A DNA stretch of 64,000 bases, taken from contig NZ_LMSD01000042.1 in the NCBI RefSeq assembly GCF_001428045.1, positions 273,891-337,890 of the forward strand, read 5' to 3'. The translations under genes and the position numbers were made by a program. Positions 53,666 through 62,653 of the stretch are shown here, one piece after another; the first letter of the stretch is position 1, and every line of letters starts with the position of its first letter. The notes beneath the pieces are model-generated. The model was not told the origin of the DNA. It saw nothing but the letters and a program-made list of their open reading frames with translations, and made no database searches. Source of the DNA: Paenibacillus sp. Soil750 (lineage in GTDB: Bacteria; Bacillota; Bacilli; Paenibacillales; NBRC-103111).

Positions 53666-54439
53666 CTATTTATGAAATAGTACGCCTACGGCTTTTAGTT
53701 TATTTTTCATAAACGTGTACGGACATTTAGAAGGGACGCTTTCGTCATCACGCAAGAAGTATTGCTTCCATTCTTGGTTATCTTCTTGCCCGTACCATTT
53801 CAGAGAAGGATGTGCGGGGATACCGTCATAGGCCTCTAACTTTTGGCGAATGCGCTTTTTCATATTGCGTCCAAAAGGGGTAGAATCGTTGATTTCTTCA
53901 AAGACCCATCGCGGCTGGAAAGCAATGAGGAAATGTGGGAACATTCGGCTCTTTCTATCCACATGGGCAGGTGTTCCGCAAAAAGAGAAATAAGGCTGCC
54001 CATCACAACAAAACTCCCATGAATGGTGTGATGGATCCTTTGATATATGTTCAGGCCATGGTGCCGTGTCATTGGCGCTAACCCTACTTAGAACAGACCA
54101 AAATAGCTCCTCGTAGTCTTCTACCGAGAAGCTATTCAGCATGTCTGCTGGTGTGTGGAAAAAGATAACGAGCGAGGCGAATTTCCCTGTCTCCTGTGAG
54201 CATCGGCCATAAGCTTGCAGGAGCTGGACGACGTCAAGGGCAGCTTGCTCTGATCTCGGATCTGCCGCAAAGCCAAAGCGAAGGTTATTGGTAAGGAAGC
54301 CTTGACGGCCGGGAATACAAGGGTACGTATTGCTTGGATCTGCAATCATATTGCCGAATTGGCGGAAGGCATCCTGTTGCCATGCGGCAAGGGTAGTCAT
54401 ATGTGTATCAAGCCAGTTTTTGGCATATAAAACACCCAT
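53666..54439 (-). CDS. YqcI/YcgG (GntA-like) family protein, putative haem-dependent N-hydroxylase
   Basis: A 257-residue soluble protein of the YqcI/YcgG family: DPSNTYPCIPGRQGFLTNN (about 34-53), RFGFAADPRS and the WEFCCDGQPYFSFCGTPAHV core, ending SKCPYTFM. A characterised relative, GntA, is a haem enzyme that N-hydroxylates a guanidino substrate in guanitoxin biosynthesis. I start it at 54439, with GAAGGAGG about 10 bases upstream; the frame to 54472 is less likely. It follows a LysE-type exporter gene and a DUF1989 gene on the same strand. Confidence 0.82.
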   Translation of the reverse strand: MGVLYAKNWLDTHMTTLAAWQQDAFRQFGNMIADPSNTYPCIPGRQGFLTNNLRFGFAADPRSEQAALDVVQLLQAYGRCSQETGKFASLVIFFHTPADMLNSFSVEDYEELFWSVLSRVSANDTAPWPEHISKDPSHHSWEFCCDGQPYFSFCGTPAHVDRKSRMFPHFLIAFQPRWVFEEINDSTPFGRNMKKRIRQKLEAYDGIPAHPSLKWYGQEDNQEWKQYFLRDDESVPSKCPYTFMKNKLKAVGVLFHK

Positions 54440-54540
54440 GTCGTAATAACCTCCTTCGTAAGTACGAAGCATACTATGCGAAGGAAATTAGATAGGTGAG
54501 TATCCCGGTAGGAGGTATATTGGACTAGGCAAACCTCTGA

Positions 54541-55167
54541 CTAACTCAATAATTGCTTATAGGCTTGATAGCCAAAGTAAATACCGAAGCCAATGAGAGA
54601 AAGTCCAGCTATGACAGAAATAATTTGCAAGACTGTGCGATTCCCGAACTTGTGAAAGGAGCTGGCGAGCGTAGCCATAGCAACATCCCACAGAAGAATA
54701 CCTGCAAAGATACCGGAGGTATGCCAAAGCACCTGGGTAAGGCCATAATTTTGTACGCTTTCGGCTAAAATAGAGCCATAAATGCCTAGCCAAAATAAGA
54801 TATTTAGCGGATTGGTAAGAGCCATAATAAATCCGGAACGGAAGGAACTTACGCTGGATTGGGCCTCGCGGGGGCTGGCTTCCTTGGTTATCTTCACGTT
54901 TCTTAGCGTATCCACGCCTGTGTAGATAAGTACAAAACAGCCAAACAACCATAGAAATGTTTTCATAAACGGAGTGGTTAAGAAATGGGCCAAACCAAAA
55001 TAAATCAGCAGCATATACAACAAATCGGCACACATCGCGCCCAATCCGATCAACCACGCCGCAGTAAAGCCAAATCTGGCTCCCTTGTCGAGTTGAGCAG
55101 CGTTAATTGGACCGATTGGAGCCGATAACGAAATGCCAAGAAACAGATAAGTAATAAAAGCATCCAT
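54541..55167 (-). CDS. LysE-family amino acid exporter
   Basis: A 208-residue membrane protein with six helices and the LysE/RhtB N-terminal signature GISLSAPIGPINAAQLDKG. Members export lysine, arginine, threonine or similar solutes. The start is the ATG at 55167, preceded by AGGGGGGCGAAG. The longer frame to 55203 would have to begin inside the 22-bp palindrome and lacks a site. Gene neighbours (YqcI/GntA-like, DUF1989) favour a guanidino or amino-compound cargo. Confidence 0.87.
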   Translation of the reverse strand: MDAFITYLFLGISLSAPIGPINAAQLDKGARFGFTAAWLIGLGAMCADLLYMLLIYFGLAHFLTTPFMKTFLWLFGCFVLIYTGVDTLRNVKITKEASPREAQSSVSSFRSGFIMALTNPLNILFWLGIYGSILAESVQNYGLTQVLWHTSGIFAGILLWDVAMATLASSFHKFGNRTVLQIISVIAGLSLIGFGIYFGYQAYKQLLS

Positions 55168-55188
55168 AGACTTCGCCCCCCTGAATAG

Positions 55189-55210
55189 CACTAACTTGTA
55201 CAAGTTAGTG
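55189..55210. promoter_or_regulatory. perfect 22-bp palindrome upstream of the LysE-type gene
   Basis: The half-site CACTAACTTGT (55189-55199) is followed directly by its reverse complement, with no spacer. It lies 22 bases upstream of the exporter start and 27 bases past the DUF1989 stop. It looks like an operator for a dimeric repressor such as TetR or MarR type. There is no T run, so a terminator is unlikely. No regulator gene is adjacent. Confidence 0.7.
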
Positions 55211-55237
55211 TATGAGAGACGCTAGTCCATTAGAAGA

Positions 55238-55828
55238 TCAAATGATGTCAACGCGAATAGGTGTACATTTGTATCCATTGCAGAGACTTTCTGCGCAGGG
55301 ACAAGCAGATATAGCCACAACCAGATCCATTTCTGCACGAAGCTCGATATAATCTCCGGCTTTAGATAGAGGCTTCTCAACACTAATTTGTCCAGATGGC
55401 TGAATGATGGTGTTCATAAATATATTAAAGGGATAATGCTGATCTGGGGCAGGGATCTCAAATGGGGCCAGAGCTGCATTTAAGTTCATATAACAGCTGG
55501 TGTGGTCTCGCTTATTGTAAAGCAGCTCATACATTTCAGGCCGACAGGCCGAGTTAATCCAATCATGCTGTCCTACCGTATCCCTAATAATCGTGAGCAT
55601 AGGGGTATATTTATTAGAGTAGATCATATCGCCGGGTTTCACTTTCATTGCATGTAAAGCGTCCATCGTAACGCTAGGGTCAAGCCGCTCGCTGATATCA
55701 TCCTCACGATAAGCCACAAAGTCGGCAACTTGTTCTCCCTCTACATCGGTAACTCGAATCACTTGGCCCTTCTTGAGCTGGAAACCGTGACCCTCTGTAG
55801 CTGGAATTTGCCATTGCTGTTTACTCAT
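55238..55828 (-). CDS. DUF1989 / urea carboxylase-associated family protein
   Basis: A 196-residue protein of the DUF1989 family: DVEGEQVADFVAYREDD, a central HDWINSACRPEMYEL, DQHYPFNIFMNT and the C-terminal metal-ligand-type CPCAESLCNGYKCTPI. Relatives are carboxyguanidine deiminase subunits in guanidine and urea carboxylase operons. AGGAGG precedes the ATG. Here it is a single copy; those deiminases usually have two paralogous subunits. With the LysE exporter and GntA-like protein it makes a small guanidino-related set. Confidence 0.87.
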   Translation of the reverse strand: MSKQQWQIPATEGHGFQLKKGQVIRVTDVEGEQVADFVAYREDDISERLDPSVTMDALHAMKVKPGDMIYSNKYTPMLTIIRDTVGQHDWINSACRPEMYELLYNKRDHTSCYMNLNAALAPFEIPAPDQHYPFNIFMNTIIQPSGQISVEKPLSKAGDYIELRAEMDLVVAISACPCAESLCNGYKCTPIRVDII

Positions 55829-55917
55829 TCAAGTCCTCCTGCTTATAGGTAAGTTCCCCTTACAGTATGGCTTATCGTTTATGGATTTATGATAAATTTT
55901 GCTATTACTCCCAGCAA

Positions 55918-55946
55918 AAAGCCCAATCTCAGAGAGATTGGGCTTT
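55918..55946 (-). terminator. terminator of the ABC-2 exporter operon
   Basis: AAAGCCCAATCTC (55918-55930) and GAGATTGGGCTTT (55934-55946), 13-bp perfect stem with a three-base loop, T-rich on the minus strand, 8 bases after the permease stop. Confidence 0.92.
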
Positions 55947-55953
55947 CAGTTAG

Positions 55954-57057
55954 CTACTCCCACTTAAACGTAAACGTCGCCACAATAAACGATACGACCA
56001 GCCAGATGGCCAGCATCAGCCCTTCCTGCCACAGATCCCCGATGCCTGCGCCCACATTCATAATCTGCCGAAGAGCAGTGCTGAGTTGAGTGATCGGGAT
56101 CGATTTCACGATCGGCTGCAAGAACTCCGGCATGCTGGACACGGAGAAGAACACGCCGCCCAAGAACATCAGCGGGAAAGAGATTAAACCAGAAATCGGC
56201 CCTACGCTTTCTGGGGTTTTGGCCAAACCAGCGATAATGAAGCCGATCGACATGAACGTCAACGTTCCCATGACAACGAACAGCAAAAGCAGCCACCATG
56301 AGCCGTTCACCTGCGTTCCAAAAATTAAAGCACCGACAAGAAGTACGATCAAGGCCTGCGCCGTGTTCATCACAAGGCGTGCAGTAATCTGCGCAGCGAT
56401 GAACGTCGACGCTTTCAGCGGTGTACTTTGCATGCGTCGCAGCACACCTCGCTCACGCCATGAAGCAATTTGTCCCGAAACGCCATTTAGATTGTTGGTC
56501 ATGATCATCATCGCCAGAATACCCGGTACAAGGAAATCGATGTAGCGAAGCTGCAAAGCTTGCACGCCAACCGGTTCAATTTTAACAATCGGCATATAGT
56601 TGGACATTTGCTTGGAAACGCCATCCGCCACTTGACCTACTGTTTGCAAACCGATCTGTGCACTCTGTTGGTTCGTTTGATCATAATAAACCTGAAGGAA
56701 GCTGGCCTTCGAGCTATCTGCTCCTTTCAGCCCAACTGCTTGCCCGTAATTTTTCTGAATAACGACGACTAACTTCTGATCCCCATGCTTCAGCTGCTCT
56801 AACGACTTATCCATGTCATCCGCGGGCTTTAGTTTCAAAATACTATTTGCTTGCAGCGCCTCCACCATGATCCTGGATTCTGCACTTTGATCCTGATCAA
56901 TGACAACGCCATCGACGATGATATCATTTCCCTTTCCGAGAAAGGAACCGAGCATAATCATGAAGAAAAGTGGCATGAACAAGGTGAATATGAGTACTTG
57001 TCGATTCCGGACAAAAAACCGAAGCTGGCTTAGCGTCAATTGGATATAAGCATTCAT
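55954..57057 (-). CDS. ABC-2 type exporter permease
   Basis: A 367-residue protein: one N-terminal membrane helix (about 20-40), an extracytoplasmic region of about 140 residues, then five C-terminal helices with the SWRERGVLRRMQSTPL coupling segment. It is the membrane half of a drug- or polymer-export ABC system. The start at 57057 overlaps the ATPase stop as ATGA; the frame to 57141 is inside the ATPase gene and not used. Cargo is unknown. Confidence 0.9.
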   Translation of the reverse strand: MNAYIQLTLSQLRFFVRNRQVLIFTLFMPLFFMIMLGSFLGKGNDIIVDGVVIDQDQSAESRIMVEALQANSILKLKPADDMDKSLEQLKHGDQKLVVVIQKNYGQAVGLKGADSSKASFLQVYYDQTNQQSAQIGLQTVGQVADGVSKQMSNYMPIVKIEPVGVQALQLRYIDFLVPGILAMMIMTNNLNGVSGQIASWRERGVLRRMQSTPLKASTFIAAQITARLVMNTAQALIVLLVGALIFGTQVNGSWWLLLLFVVMGTLTFMSIGFIIAGLAKTPESVGPISGLISFPLMFLGGVFFSVSSMPEFLQPIVKSIPITQLSTALRQIMNVGAGIGDLWQEGLMLAIWLVVSFIVATFTFKWE

Positions 57058-58001
57058 TCTTCTTTCAAGCTCCTTCCGGTCATGGAAATAAACACGTCTT
57101 CCAGCGTAGCCGTTCGCGTCTGCAAGTCTGCCAATTGCCATCTGCCGCCAGCGCTTTTCTCTACAAGATCAATGAGCGATTCCTGTAGCTTATCTGTATA
57201 AAGGACGAACACATCCTTACGTACGTCGATGCCCTTGACTTCACGAATATCGTGAAGCTCCTCGACAACCGATTCTTTGTCCGCTTCCGCCAAATCTTGC
57301 AGTCTAAACTCAATCGCGCTATCTGATTGCAAACTGCACACAAGATTACGGGGTGTATCTAATGCGACGACTTTCCCTTGATCCATTAAACAAATACGAT
57401 CACAAAGCACGTGCGCTTCCTCCATATAATGCGTGGACAGCACAATCGTTTTGCCTCGCTCTTTCAGCTTCAAAATGATCTCCCACAGCGTTCGTCTGGC
57501 TGTCGGATCTAACCCTGTCGTAGGCTCATCTAAGAAGATGACCTTGGGATCATTCAAAAGCGCTAGACCAATGGCTAGCCGTTGTTTTTGCCCACCGGAC
57601 AGATGCTTGACACGGCCGTTCTTTTTATCAACCAACGTCATATCTTCTAAAAGCGGTCCAATAGGAACAGAACTCGGATAGAAGCTGGCATACATCCTCA
57701 TAATTTCCTCTACGGTCAACAACTCGAATAACGAAGTTGATTGCAATTGAACACCAATGACTTCCTTGACCTTACCCAAATCCTTCTGTGTATCAAATCC
57801 AGCCACAATAGCACGTCCGCCGTCAGGCTTCCGCAGCCCTTCGATCATTTCCATCGTTGTCGTTTTTCCGGCACCATTAGGACCAAGCAAACCAAATACC
57901 TCGCCTTGATAGACCTGGAAATTAACGCCTCGCACAGCTTGGAAGGACCCATAATTTTTAATTAAGCCATCCGCTTCAATAACAATGTGTGAAGACTCCA
58001 T
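57054..58001 (-). CDS. ABC-2 exporter ATPase subunit
   Basis: A 315-residue ATPase: Walker A GPNGAGKTT (about 42-50), Q loop GVQLQSTSL, signature LSGGQKQRLAIGLAL, Walker B VIFLDEPTTGLDP and switch STHYMEE, then a C-terminal DrrA-like domain. GGAGGGGG precedes the ATG at 58001. It is translationally coupled to the permease. Confidence 0.93.
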   Translation of the reverse strand: MESSHIVIEADGLIKNYGSFQAVRGVNFQVYQGEVFGLLGPNGAGKTTTMEMIEGLRKPDGGRAIVAGFDTQKDLGKVKEVIGVQLQSTSLFELLTVEEIMRMYASFYPSSVPIGPLLEDMTLVDKKNGRVKHLSGGQKQRLAIGLALLNDPKVIFLDEPTTGLDPTARRTLWEIILKLKERGKTIVLSTHYMEEAHVLCDRICLMDQGKVVALDTPRNLVCSLQSDSAIEFRLQDLAEADKESVVEELHDIREVKGIDVRKDVFVLYTDKLQESLIDLVEKSAGGRWQLADLQTRTATLEDVFISMTGRSLKEE

Positions 58002-58203
58002 AAAGCTAGCCCCCTCCGTTTCCAAATTTTACGTAACTCCCCCTATCATACAAAATAAACAGATACGCCGTCCAACACCACTATGAAATATCTACTGACA
58101 GAACTAGTGGAATTCCGACAACGCCAATCGACGAACTTATTGAGAAAGATATGATAATCTTAATATCTACTTAGCAAACAAAATCAGAAGGAGATGTGTT
58201 GAA

Positions 58204-58416
58204 GTGAGAATGAATATTTTATTTAATAAGAAGCCGATTTCCGTTAATTTCGTCGGCACGGACCATAAGTTAATTCCCTCTTTGATCAACGCACTTCGCC
58301 ATAACAAATTCACCACCATGAATTTAGTTAATTCGTTAGAGCGTGTAGATTTATTTAGTTCAGAAGCCATTTTATATGCTACAGATGGGAATAAGGCGCG
58401 CATACCTATTTTCTAA
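58204..58416 (+). CDS. small protein of unknown function
   Basis: A 70-residue frame beginning GTG at 58204, with AGAAGGAG about 9 bases upstream, and closed by a strong terminator. Residues 20-50 form amphipathic helices (LIPSLINALRHN, MNLVNSLERVDLF) with a short C-terminal strand. No motif is recognised. The site, the terminator and the isolated position together make it a probable gene. Confidence 0.6.
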   Translation: MRMNILFNKKPISVNFVGTDHKLIPSLINALRHNKFTTMNLVNSLERVDLFSSEAILYATDGNKARIPIF

Positions 58417-58445
58417 TTCTTGTCGCTACATAGATGTTTCAGAAA

Positions 58446-58487
58446 AAACGCCTACGAATGGTAGATTCCTTCGTAAGCGTTTTTTTT
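58446..58487 (+). terminator. terminator of the small gene
   Basis: AAAAACGC and ACGAA pair with TTCGT and GCGTTTTTT across a central loop (58446-58487), followed by a long T run. Confidence 0.88.
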
Positions 58488-58572
58488 CGTAGATAAATAG
58501 GCATAACTCTCCTACTCTTTTCATAGACTAATAGAAATGAAGGAAGCTACTACAGCTGGGATGGAGAAATCT

Positions 58573-59364
58573 ATGTACCTTATTCGCCTTTTCAAAGCGC
58601 ATGCTGCTCAGCTACTAATCTATCTACTTATCGTGATTATCAGTTTCGTATGGACCTTAATTTGGGGCCTTCACACTACCTCACAACCGCCTCCAAAAGC
58701 AAGTGCCGAGTATAGCATTAAGCCTGCGACGAACGGTGTCCTTCTGCACGTCATTCAAACTACTCCTGAAAACATAGGACTCAAAGCCATTACAGCGAAT
58801 GTGACCGATCGGCAGGACAATGGGATTAATGGCGGATTTTTCTGGCAGGGGTATCTGCTAAGCATCGCAGTGACCAATGATCAGCCTGTTAAGGGGCAAC
58901 CTGGCGACTACGGCTCAGGCTGGTACAATACGGATCGCAAACGAGGTACACTTGTGTGGGATGAGAAGGCGCAGACCTTTACCGTCCAAATTGTCGAAAA
59001 TGCAAGTGAGTTACATGTGCTGGATCGCACCCGATATTGGGCGCAGGGAGGCGTAAGCATGGGGCTTACGAATCCAATGGGATGGGCCGAGCAAGCCATT
59101 TCAGAAGAAATGCCTGTCATTAACGAGAAGCGCATGCGATCTGGTATTGTGTATGATCGAATGAACAACGTGTATCTGGTGGTTGCGCCTACCCCTTGTA
59201 CGGGCGAAGAGTTCCGTACAGCCGTACAAGAGCAAGTAGGGGAGAAGCAGTTGGTCGATGGGCTTTTTCTTGACGGCGATGGTTCCTCTCAACTGAAAGT
59301 CGCGAATTTCTTACTGCCAGGTGACCACCGCGAGGTGTATCAGATGATAGCTTTGTTGAAATAA
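58573..59364 (+). CDS. phosphodiester glycosidase family protein (NAGPA-like)
   Basis: A 263-residue protein with an N-terminal membrane anchor (about 11-32), then a NAGPA/DUF2233-type domain: TDRQDNGINGGFF (near residues 79-91) and GLFLDGDGSSQLK (near 232-244) form its active-site loops. The family removes alpha-N-acetylglucosamine from phosphodiesters; in bacteria it is thought to act on cell-wall glycans. I prefer the ATG at 58573, which follows GGAG by 6 bases. The upstream ATG at 58537 has no site. It is anchored outside the membrane. Confidence 0.8.
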   Translation: MYLIRLFKAHAAQLLIYLLIVIISFVWTLIWGLHTTSQPPPKASAEYSIKPATNGVLLHVIQTTPENIGLKAITANVTDRQDNGINGGFFWQGYLLSIAVTNDQPVKGQPGDYGSGWYNTDRKRGTLVWDEKAQTFTVQIVENASELHVLDRTRYWAQGGVSMGLTNPMGWAEQAISEEMPVINEKRMRSGIVYDRMNNVYLVVAPTPCTGEEFRTAVQEQVGEKQLVDGLFLDGDGSSQLKVANFLLPGDHREVYQMIALLK

Positions 59365-59386
59365 GCGGAGGGAGGATCAAACAAAA

Positions 59387-59420
59387 AAGAGGAAACCCCG
59401 TACAATCAGGAGCTTCCTCT
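59387..59420. terminator. bidirectional terminator
   Basis: AGAGGAA and TTCCTCT arms (59388-59394 and 59413-59419), with a CCCC/GGAG-type inner pair, A-rich before and T-rich after. It serves both the glycosidase-like gene and the convergent aldo/keto reductase gene. Confidence 0.8.
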
Positions 59421-59437
59421 TCCTCTATGGAATCAAA

Positions 59438-60277
59438 CTAGAACGTCACATGATCCGGATCTGGACCGATACGCTTGTTGACATTCAAAGCATCCACCAA
59501 AGCCATATCCTCAGCACTCAGCTCAAAATCGAAAATGTCCGCATTCTCTCGAATACGATGCTCTGTCACAGACTTCGGAATCGTTACGACACCATGCTGG
59601 ATATCCCAACGCAACACAATTTGTGCTGCTGATTTGCCGTATTTAGTCGCAAGCTGCGCCAATTCAGGCTGGTTCAACTTGCCCTGCATAAGCGGGCTCC
59701 ACGCTTCCAATTGGATGCCGTGTTCACGGGTATACGTGAGCAGCTCCTTTTGCGACAGTTCCGGATGATATTCAACTTGATTAACCGCAGGCACTACGCC
59801 GGTATCATCGATGACATGCTCCAAATGAGAGATTTGGAAATTACTCACGCCAATCGCACGAACATGCCCTTCGTTGTAAAGATGGACCAGCGCTTTCCAC
59901 GTTTCGCGGTACGTTGCGGAGACGGCCCAGTGCACCAAATACAAATCAATCGTCTCCAAACCAAGTCGTTTGCGGCTCGCTTCAAACGCTTGCAGCGTAG
60001 ACTCGTAACCTTGATCCGCGTTCCACACCTTCGTGGTTACGAAAATCTCATCACGCGGTACACCGCTTTGACGCAGACCTTGGCCAACACCTTCTTCGTT
60101 GCGATAAACCGCTGCCGTATCAATGCTTCTATAGCCTAATTGCAAAGCGGTCTGAACCGCTCCGATGACCTCTTGACCTTCCTTGCTTTTATAAACGCCG
60201 AGACCCAGCCAAGGCATATGTACACCATTATTGAGTGTAACTCCTGCTGTAAATGCTTGATTCGCTTTCGTAGACAT
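59438..60277 (-). CDS. aldo/keto reductase
   Basis: A 279-residue AKR5-type enzyme. The tetrad is visible: Asp and Tyr in SIDTAAVYRNEEGVG, Lys in VTTKVWN and His in LYLVHWAV; ending with the NADPH-binding IPKSVTEHRIREN. Relatives include YvgN and YtbE, which reduce methylglyoxal and other aldehydes. It stands alone with its own terminator. Confidence 0.92.
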   Translation of the reverse strand: MSTKANQAFTAGVTLNNGVHMPWLGLGVYKSKEGQEVIGAVQTALQLGYRSIDTAAVYRNEEGVGQGLRQSGVPRDEIFVTTKVWNADQGYESTLQAFEASRKRLGLETIDLYLVHWAVSATYRETWKALVHLYNEGHVRAIGVSNFQISHLEHVIDDTGVVPAVNQVEYHPELSQKELLTYTREHGIQLEAWSPLMQGKLNQPELAQLATKYGKSAAQIVLRWDIQHGVVTIPKSVTEHRIRENADIFDFELSAEDMALVDALNVNKRIGPDPDHVTF

Positions 60278-60384
60278 TCGTCATAACCTCCATCGGAATA
60301 AGATTAGAATGAGCGCATCTTTACCGTGTAGCTCCTATTAATCATACCACCGAAGTCGGATATTCCAAAATCCTGCGTTTGATG

Positions 60385-60410
60385 GCATCAAGACTCCTTA
60401 GTCCTGATGC
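60385..60410 (-). terminator. hairpin at the end of pncB
   Basis: GCATCAAGACT (60385-60395) and AGTCCTGATGC (60400-60410) pair with one mismatch; the hairpin overlaps the pncB stop. T richness after it is weak, so it is tentative. Confidence 0.5.
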
Positions 60411-61858
60411 GCATGAATTAAATCCATTTTCAGCTGCCACAAGGCAGCGCTCAAATTAACGCGATATACCTCGGGATTCAGCATCCGTAAATATTGCGGC
60501 CAAACGGTCTGCATTTGCTCAGCATGGTAGTCACGAATACGATCCAAGGTTGGCAATTCATAGACTAGCTCACCCGCTTCGAAGATTGGCTTCAAAAGCG
60601 GAACGGCCTCATAATTCTCGATATATTTGAACAGATACGGATGGATGGGGTCGAATAGCTTAATTCGCTGCCCTTCCCGAATATCCACCTCGTCCTGTAA
60701 TGCCAAATAGTCAGCTTCCGCTTTGCCCGTCGCCAAGTTCATAATCCGGTAGGCTTCCTTGAAGCCCGGATTCGTCACCTTCTCTGGGTTGCCCGAAATC
60801 TTAATGACCGGCACGAGCGCGCCATCCTTCTCACGGGCAACAAGCTTATACACCCCGCCCAGCGCCGGCTGGTCGGCTGCCGTAATCAGCTGGGTGCCGA
60901 TGCCCCAGCTGTCGATCTTAGCCCCTTGGGCTTTCAGCCCGGCGATGATGTGCTCATCCAAGTCATTGGATGCCACAATCTTCACCTCCGGAAAGCCCGC
61001 CTCATCCAGCATGCGCCGCGCCTGCTGGGATAGATACGCCAAATCGCCGCTGTCGAGGCGAATGGCGTTCAAGCGCTTGCCGCGGCTCGCGAGCTGCCGC
61101 GCCGTCGCAATCGCATTCGGCACGCCGCTACGCAGCGTGTCGTAGGTATCTACGAGCAGCGTGACCTGCTCGGGCAGGGCCTCGGCATACGCACGGAAGG
61201 CGTCCGCTTCCGTGTCGTGGGCCTGCACCCACGCGTGTGCGTGCGTGCCCTTGGTTGGGATGCCGAACAGCATCCCAGCTCTTAGGTTCGATGTCGCGTG
61301 GAACCCCGCGATATAAGCGGCTCTTGCGCCCCAGATGGCGGCGTCAGCCTCCTGGGCGCGGCGCGTACCGAACTCCATCAGCACATCGTGCGGAGCAACG
61401 CCTTTCATGCGCGAGGCTTTCGTCGCGATGAGCGTCTGGAAGTTCACGAAGTTGAGGATCGTCGTCTCAACCAATTGCGCTTCGAATATGCTTCCGATCA
61501 CCCGAACAAGCGGCACATTCGGGAAGACAAGCGTTCCCTCGGGAACGGCTTGGATATCGCCTTTGAACGAAAAGGCCCTCAACGCTTCTAGAAACTCTTC
61601 CTTGTAGTTCTCCTCTTGCTCACGCAAATAAGCAATTTCTTCCTCGCCGAAATGCAAATTTTGCACATAATGAATCACCCGCTCCAGCCCCGCGAAGACC
61701 GCATAACCCCCATCAAAAGGCAGCTTGCGGAAGTACACCTCGAACACAGCTCTCTCCGTATGTGTCCCTTGTAACCAGTGGGCGTACATCATGTTAATTT
61801 GATATTTATCGGTATGCAGCGTTAAGTTATTCATCGCATTCATGGTTTGCCAATTCAT
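60398..61858 (-). CDS. pncB: nicotinate phosphoribosyltransferase
   Basis: A 486-residue protein with the NAPRTase pattern: LTLHTDKYQINMMYAHW, the VYFRKLPFDGGYAVFAGLE segment, LMEFGTRRAQEADAA, LVDTYDTLRSGVPNAI, and IRLDSGDLAYLS. It makes nicotinate mononucleotide from nicotinate and PRPP in NAD salvage. I start it at 61858, where GGGGAGG lies 9 bases upstream; other in-frame ATGs extend to 61897. Bases about 60.8-61.4 kb are clearly richer in G and C, especially at codon third positions, than the rest of the window. Confidence 0.92.
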   Translation of the reverse strand: MNWQTMNAMNNLTLHTDKYQINMMYAHWLQGTHTERAVFEVYFRKLPFDGGYAVFAGLERVIHYVQNLHFGEEEIAYLREQEENYKEEFLEALRAFSFKGDIQAVPEGTLVFPNVPLVRVIGSIFEAQLVETTILNFVNFQTLIATKASRMKGVAPHDVLMEFGTRRAQEADAAIWGARAAYIAGFHATSNLRAGMLFGIPTKGTHAHAWVQAHDTEADAFRAYAEALPEQVTLLVDTYDTLRSGVPNAIATARQLASRGKRLNAIRLDSGDLAYLSQQARRMLDEAGFPEVKIVASNDLDEHIIAGLKAQGAKIDSWGIGTQLITAADQPALGGVYKLVAREKDGALVPVIKISGNPEKVTNPGFKEAYRIMNLATGKAEADYLALQDEVDIREGQRIKLFDPIHPYLFKYIENYEAVPLLKPIFEAGELVYELPTLDRIRDYHAEQMQTVWPQYLRMLNPEVYRVNLSAALWQLKMDLIHAHQD

Positions 61859-61910
61859 TGCCTTCATCCTCCCCATCCTACATCCATTCATCTCCACAAT
61901 CTCATTTTAC

Positions 61911-62459
61911 TTAATTTTTCCAACCATGAACAACTTTAGCCCCTAGCGTCTTTTCAAAATGTCTCAATGCCCACGCATGGCCTTCTGCATCAAAGCTGGC
62001 AACCGCATCCTCATGAATGACGAGGGAGAAACCTTTATTATACGCATCCACCGCTGTATGTAAGACACAGATATCTGTACATACACCAGCCAGGTGAAGC
62101 TCCTGAATACCTCTAGCTCTCAGCTGCAGTTCTAGATCTGTTCCACAGAACGCGCTGTATCTCGTTTTGTCCATCCAATAGATCGCAGCGCTGTGAGCTT
62201 CATGCACTTCTTTTAAACCACCGAAGAGCTCCCTGCCATCTGTATCACGTATATTATGAGGTGGAAACAAGGCCGTCTCAGGATGGAACGGATCTCCTTC
62301 CTCATGCAAATCAACAGCCATAACGACAAAGTCCTTTTCCATAACAAAACTTTTGGTCAACTCACATAGTCGAGCTTCTATGGCAATAGCGGGATCCCCG
62401 CAAGGCAGCTTGCCTACTACGAAATCCACCGTATAATCAATCAGAATGAAGGCTTTCAT
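61911..62459 (-). CDS. pncA: nicotinamidase-like cysteine hydrolase
   Basis: A 182-residue isochorismatase-fold amidohydrolase with the triad Asp (IDYTVDF, residue 8), Lys (MDKTRYSAF) and Cys (GVCTDICVLHT). PncA converts nicotinamide to nicotinate, the substrate of the pncB gene that follows 53 bases later; the pair forms a salvage operon. The start is the ATG at 62459 with AAGGAG 8 bases upstream. The substrate assignment rests on the neighbour. Confidence 0.85.
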   Translation of the reverse strand: MKAFILIDYTVDFVVGKLPCGDPAIAIEARLCELTKSFVMEKDFVVMAVDLHEEGDPFHPETALFPPHNIRDTDGRELFGGLKEVHEAHSAAIYWMDKTRYSAFCGTDLELQLRARGIQELHLAGVCTDICVLHTAVDAYNKGFSLVIHEDAVASFDAEGHAWALRHFEKTLGAKVVHGWKN

Positions 62460-62653
62460 ATTCACCACTCCTTATAATGTATATTTAATATTATTATAAC
62501 GACTTTATCAACTAGTAAAAAGAGAAGCCTAACTGTAGAACAACAGCTAAGGCATTTGATCTTTACATATTTCTTTCCGTGTTTCATATTGTCGTTTCGA
62601 TAAATTCATTATGACATAATTAAATTCACATATCAATAGGTATTTCAAGAAAT

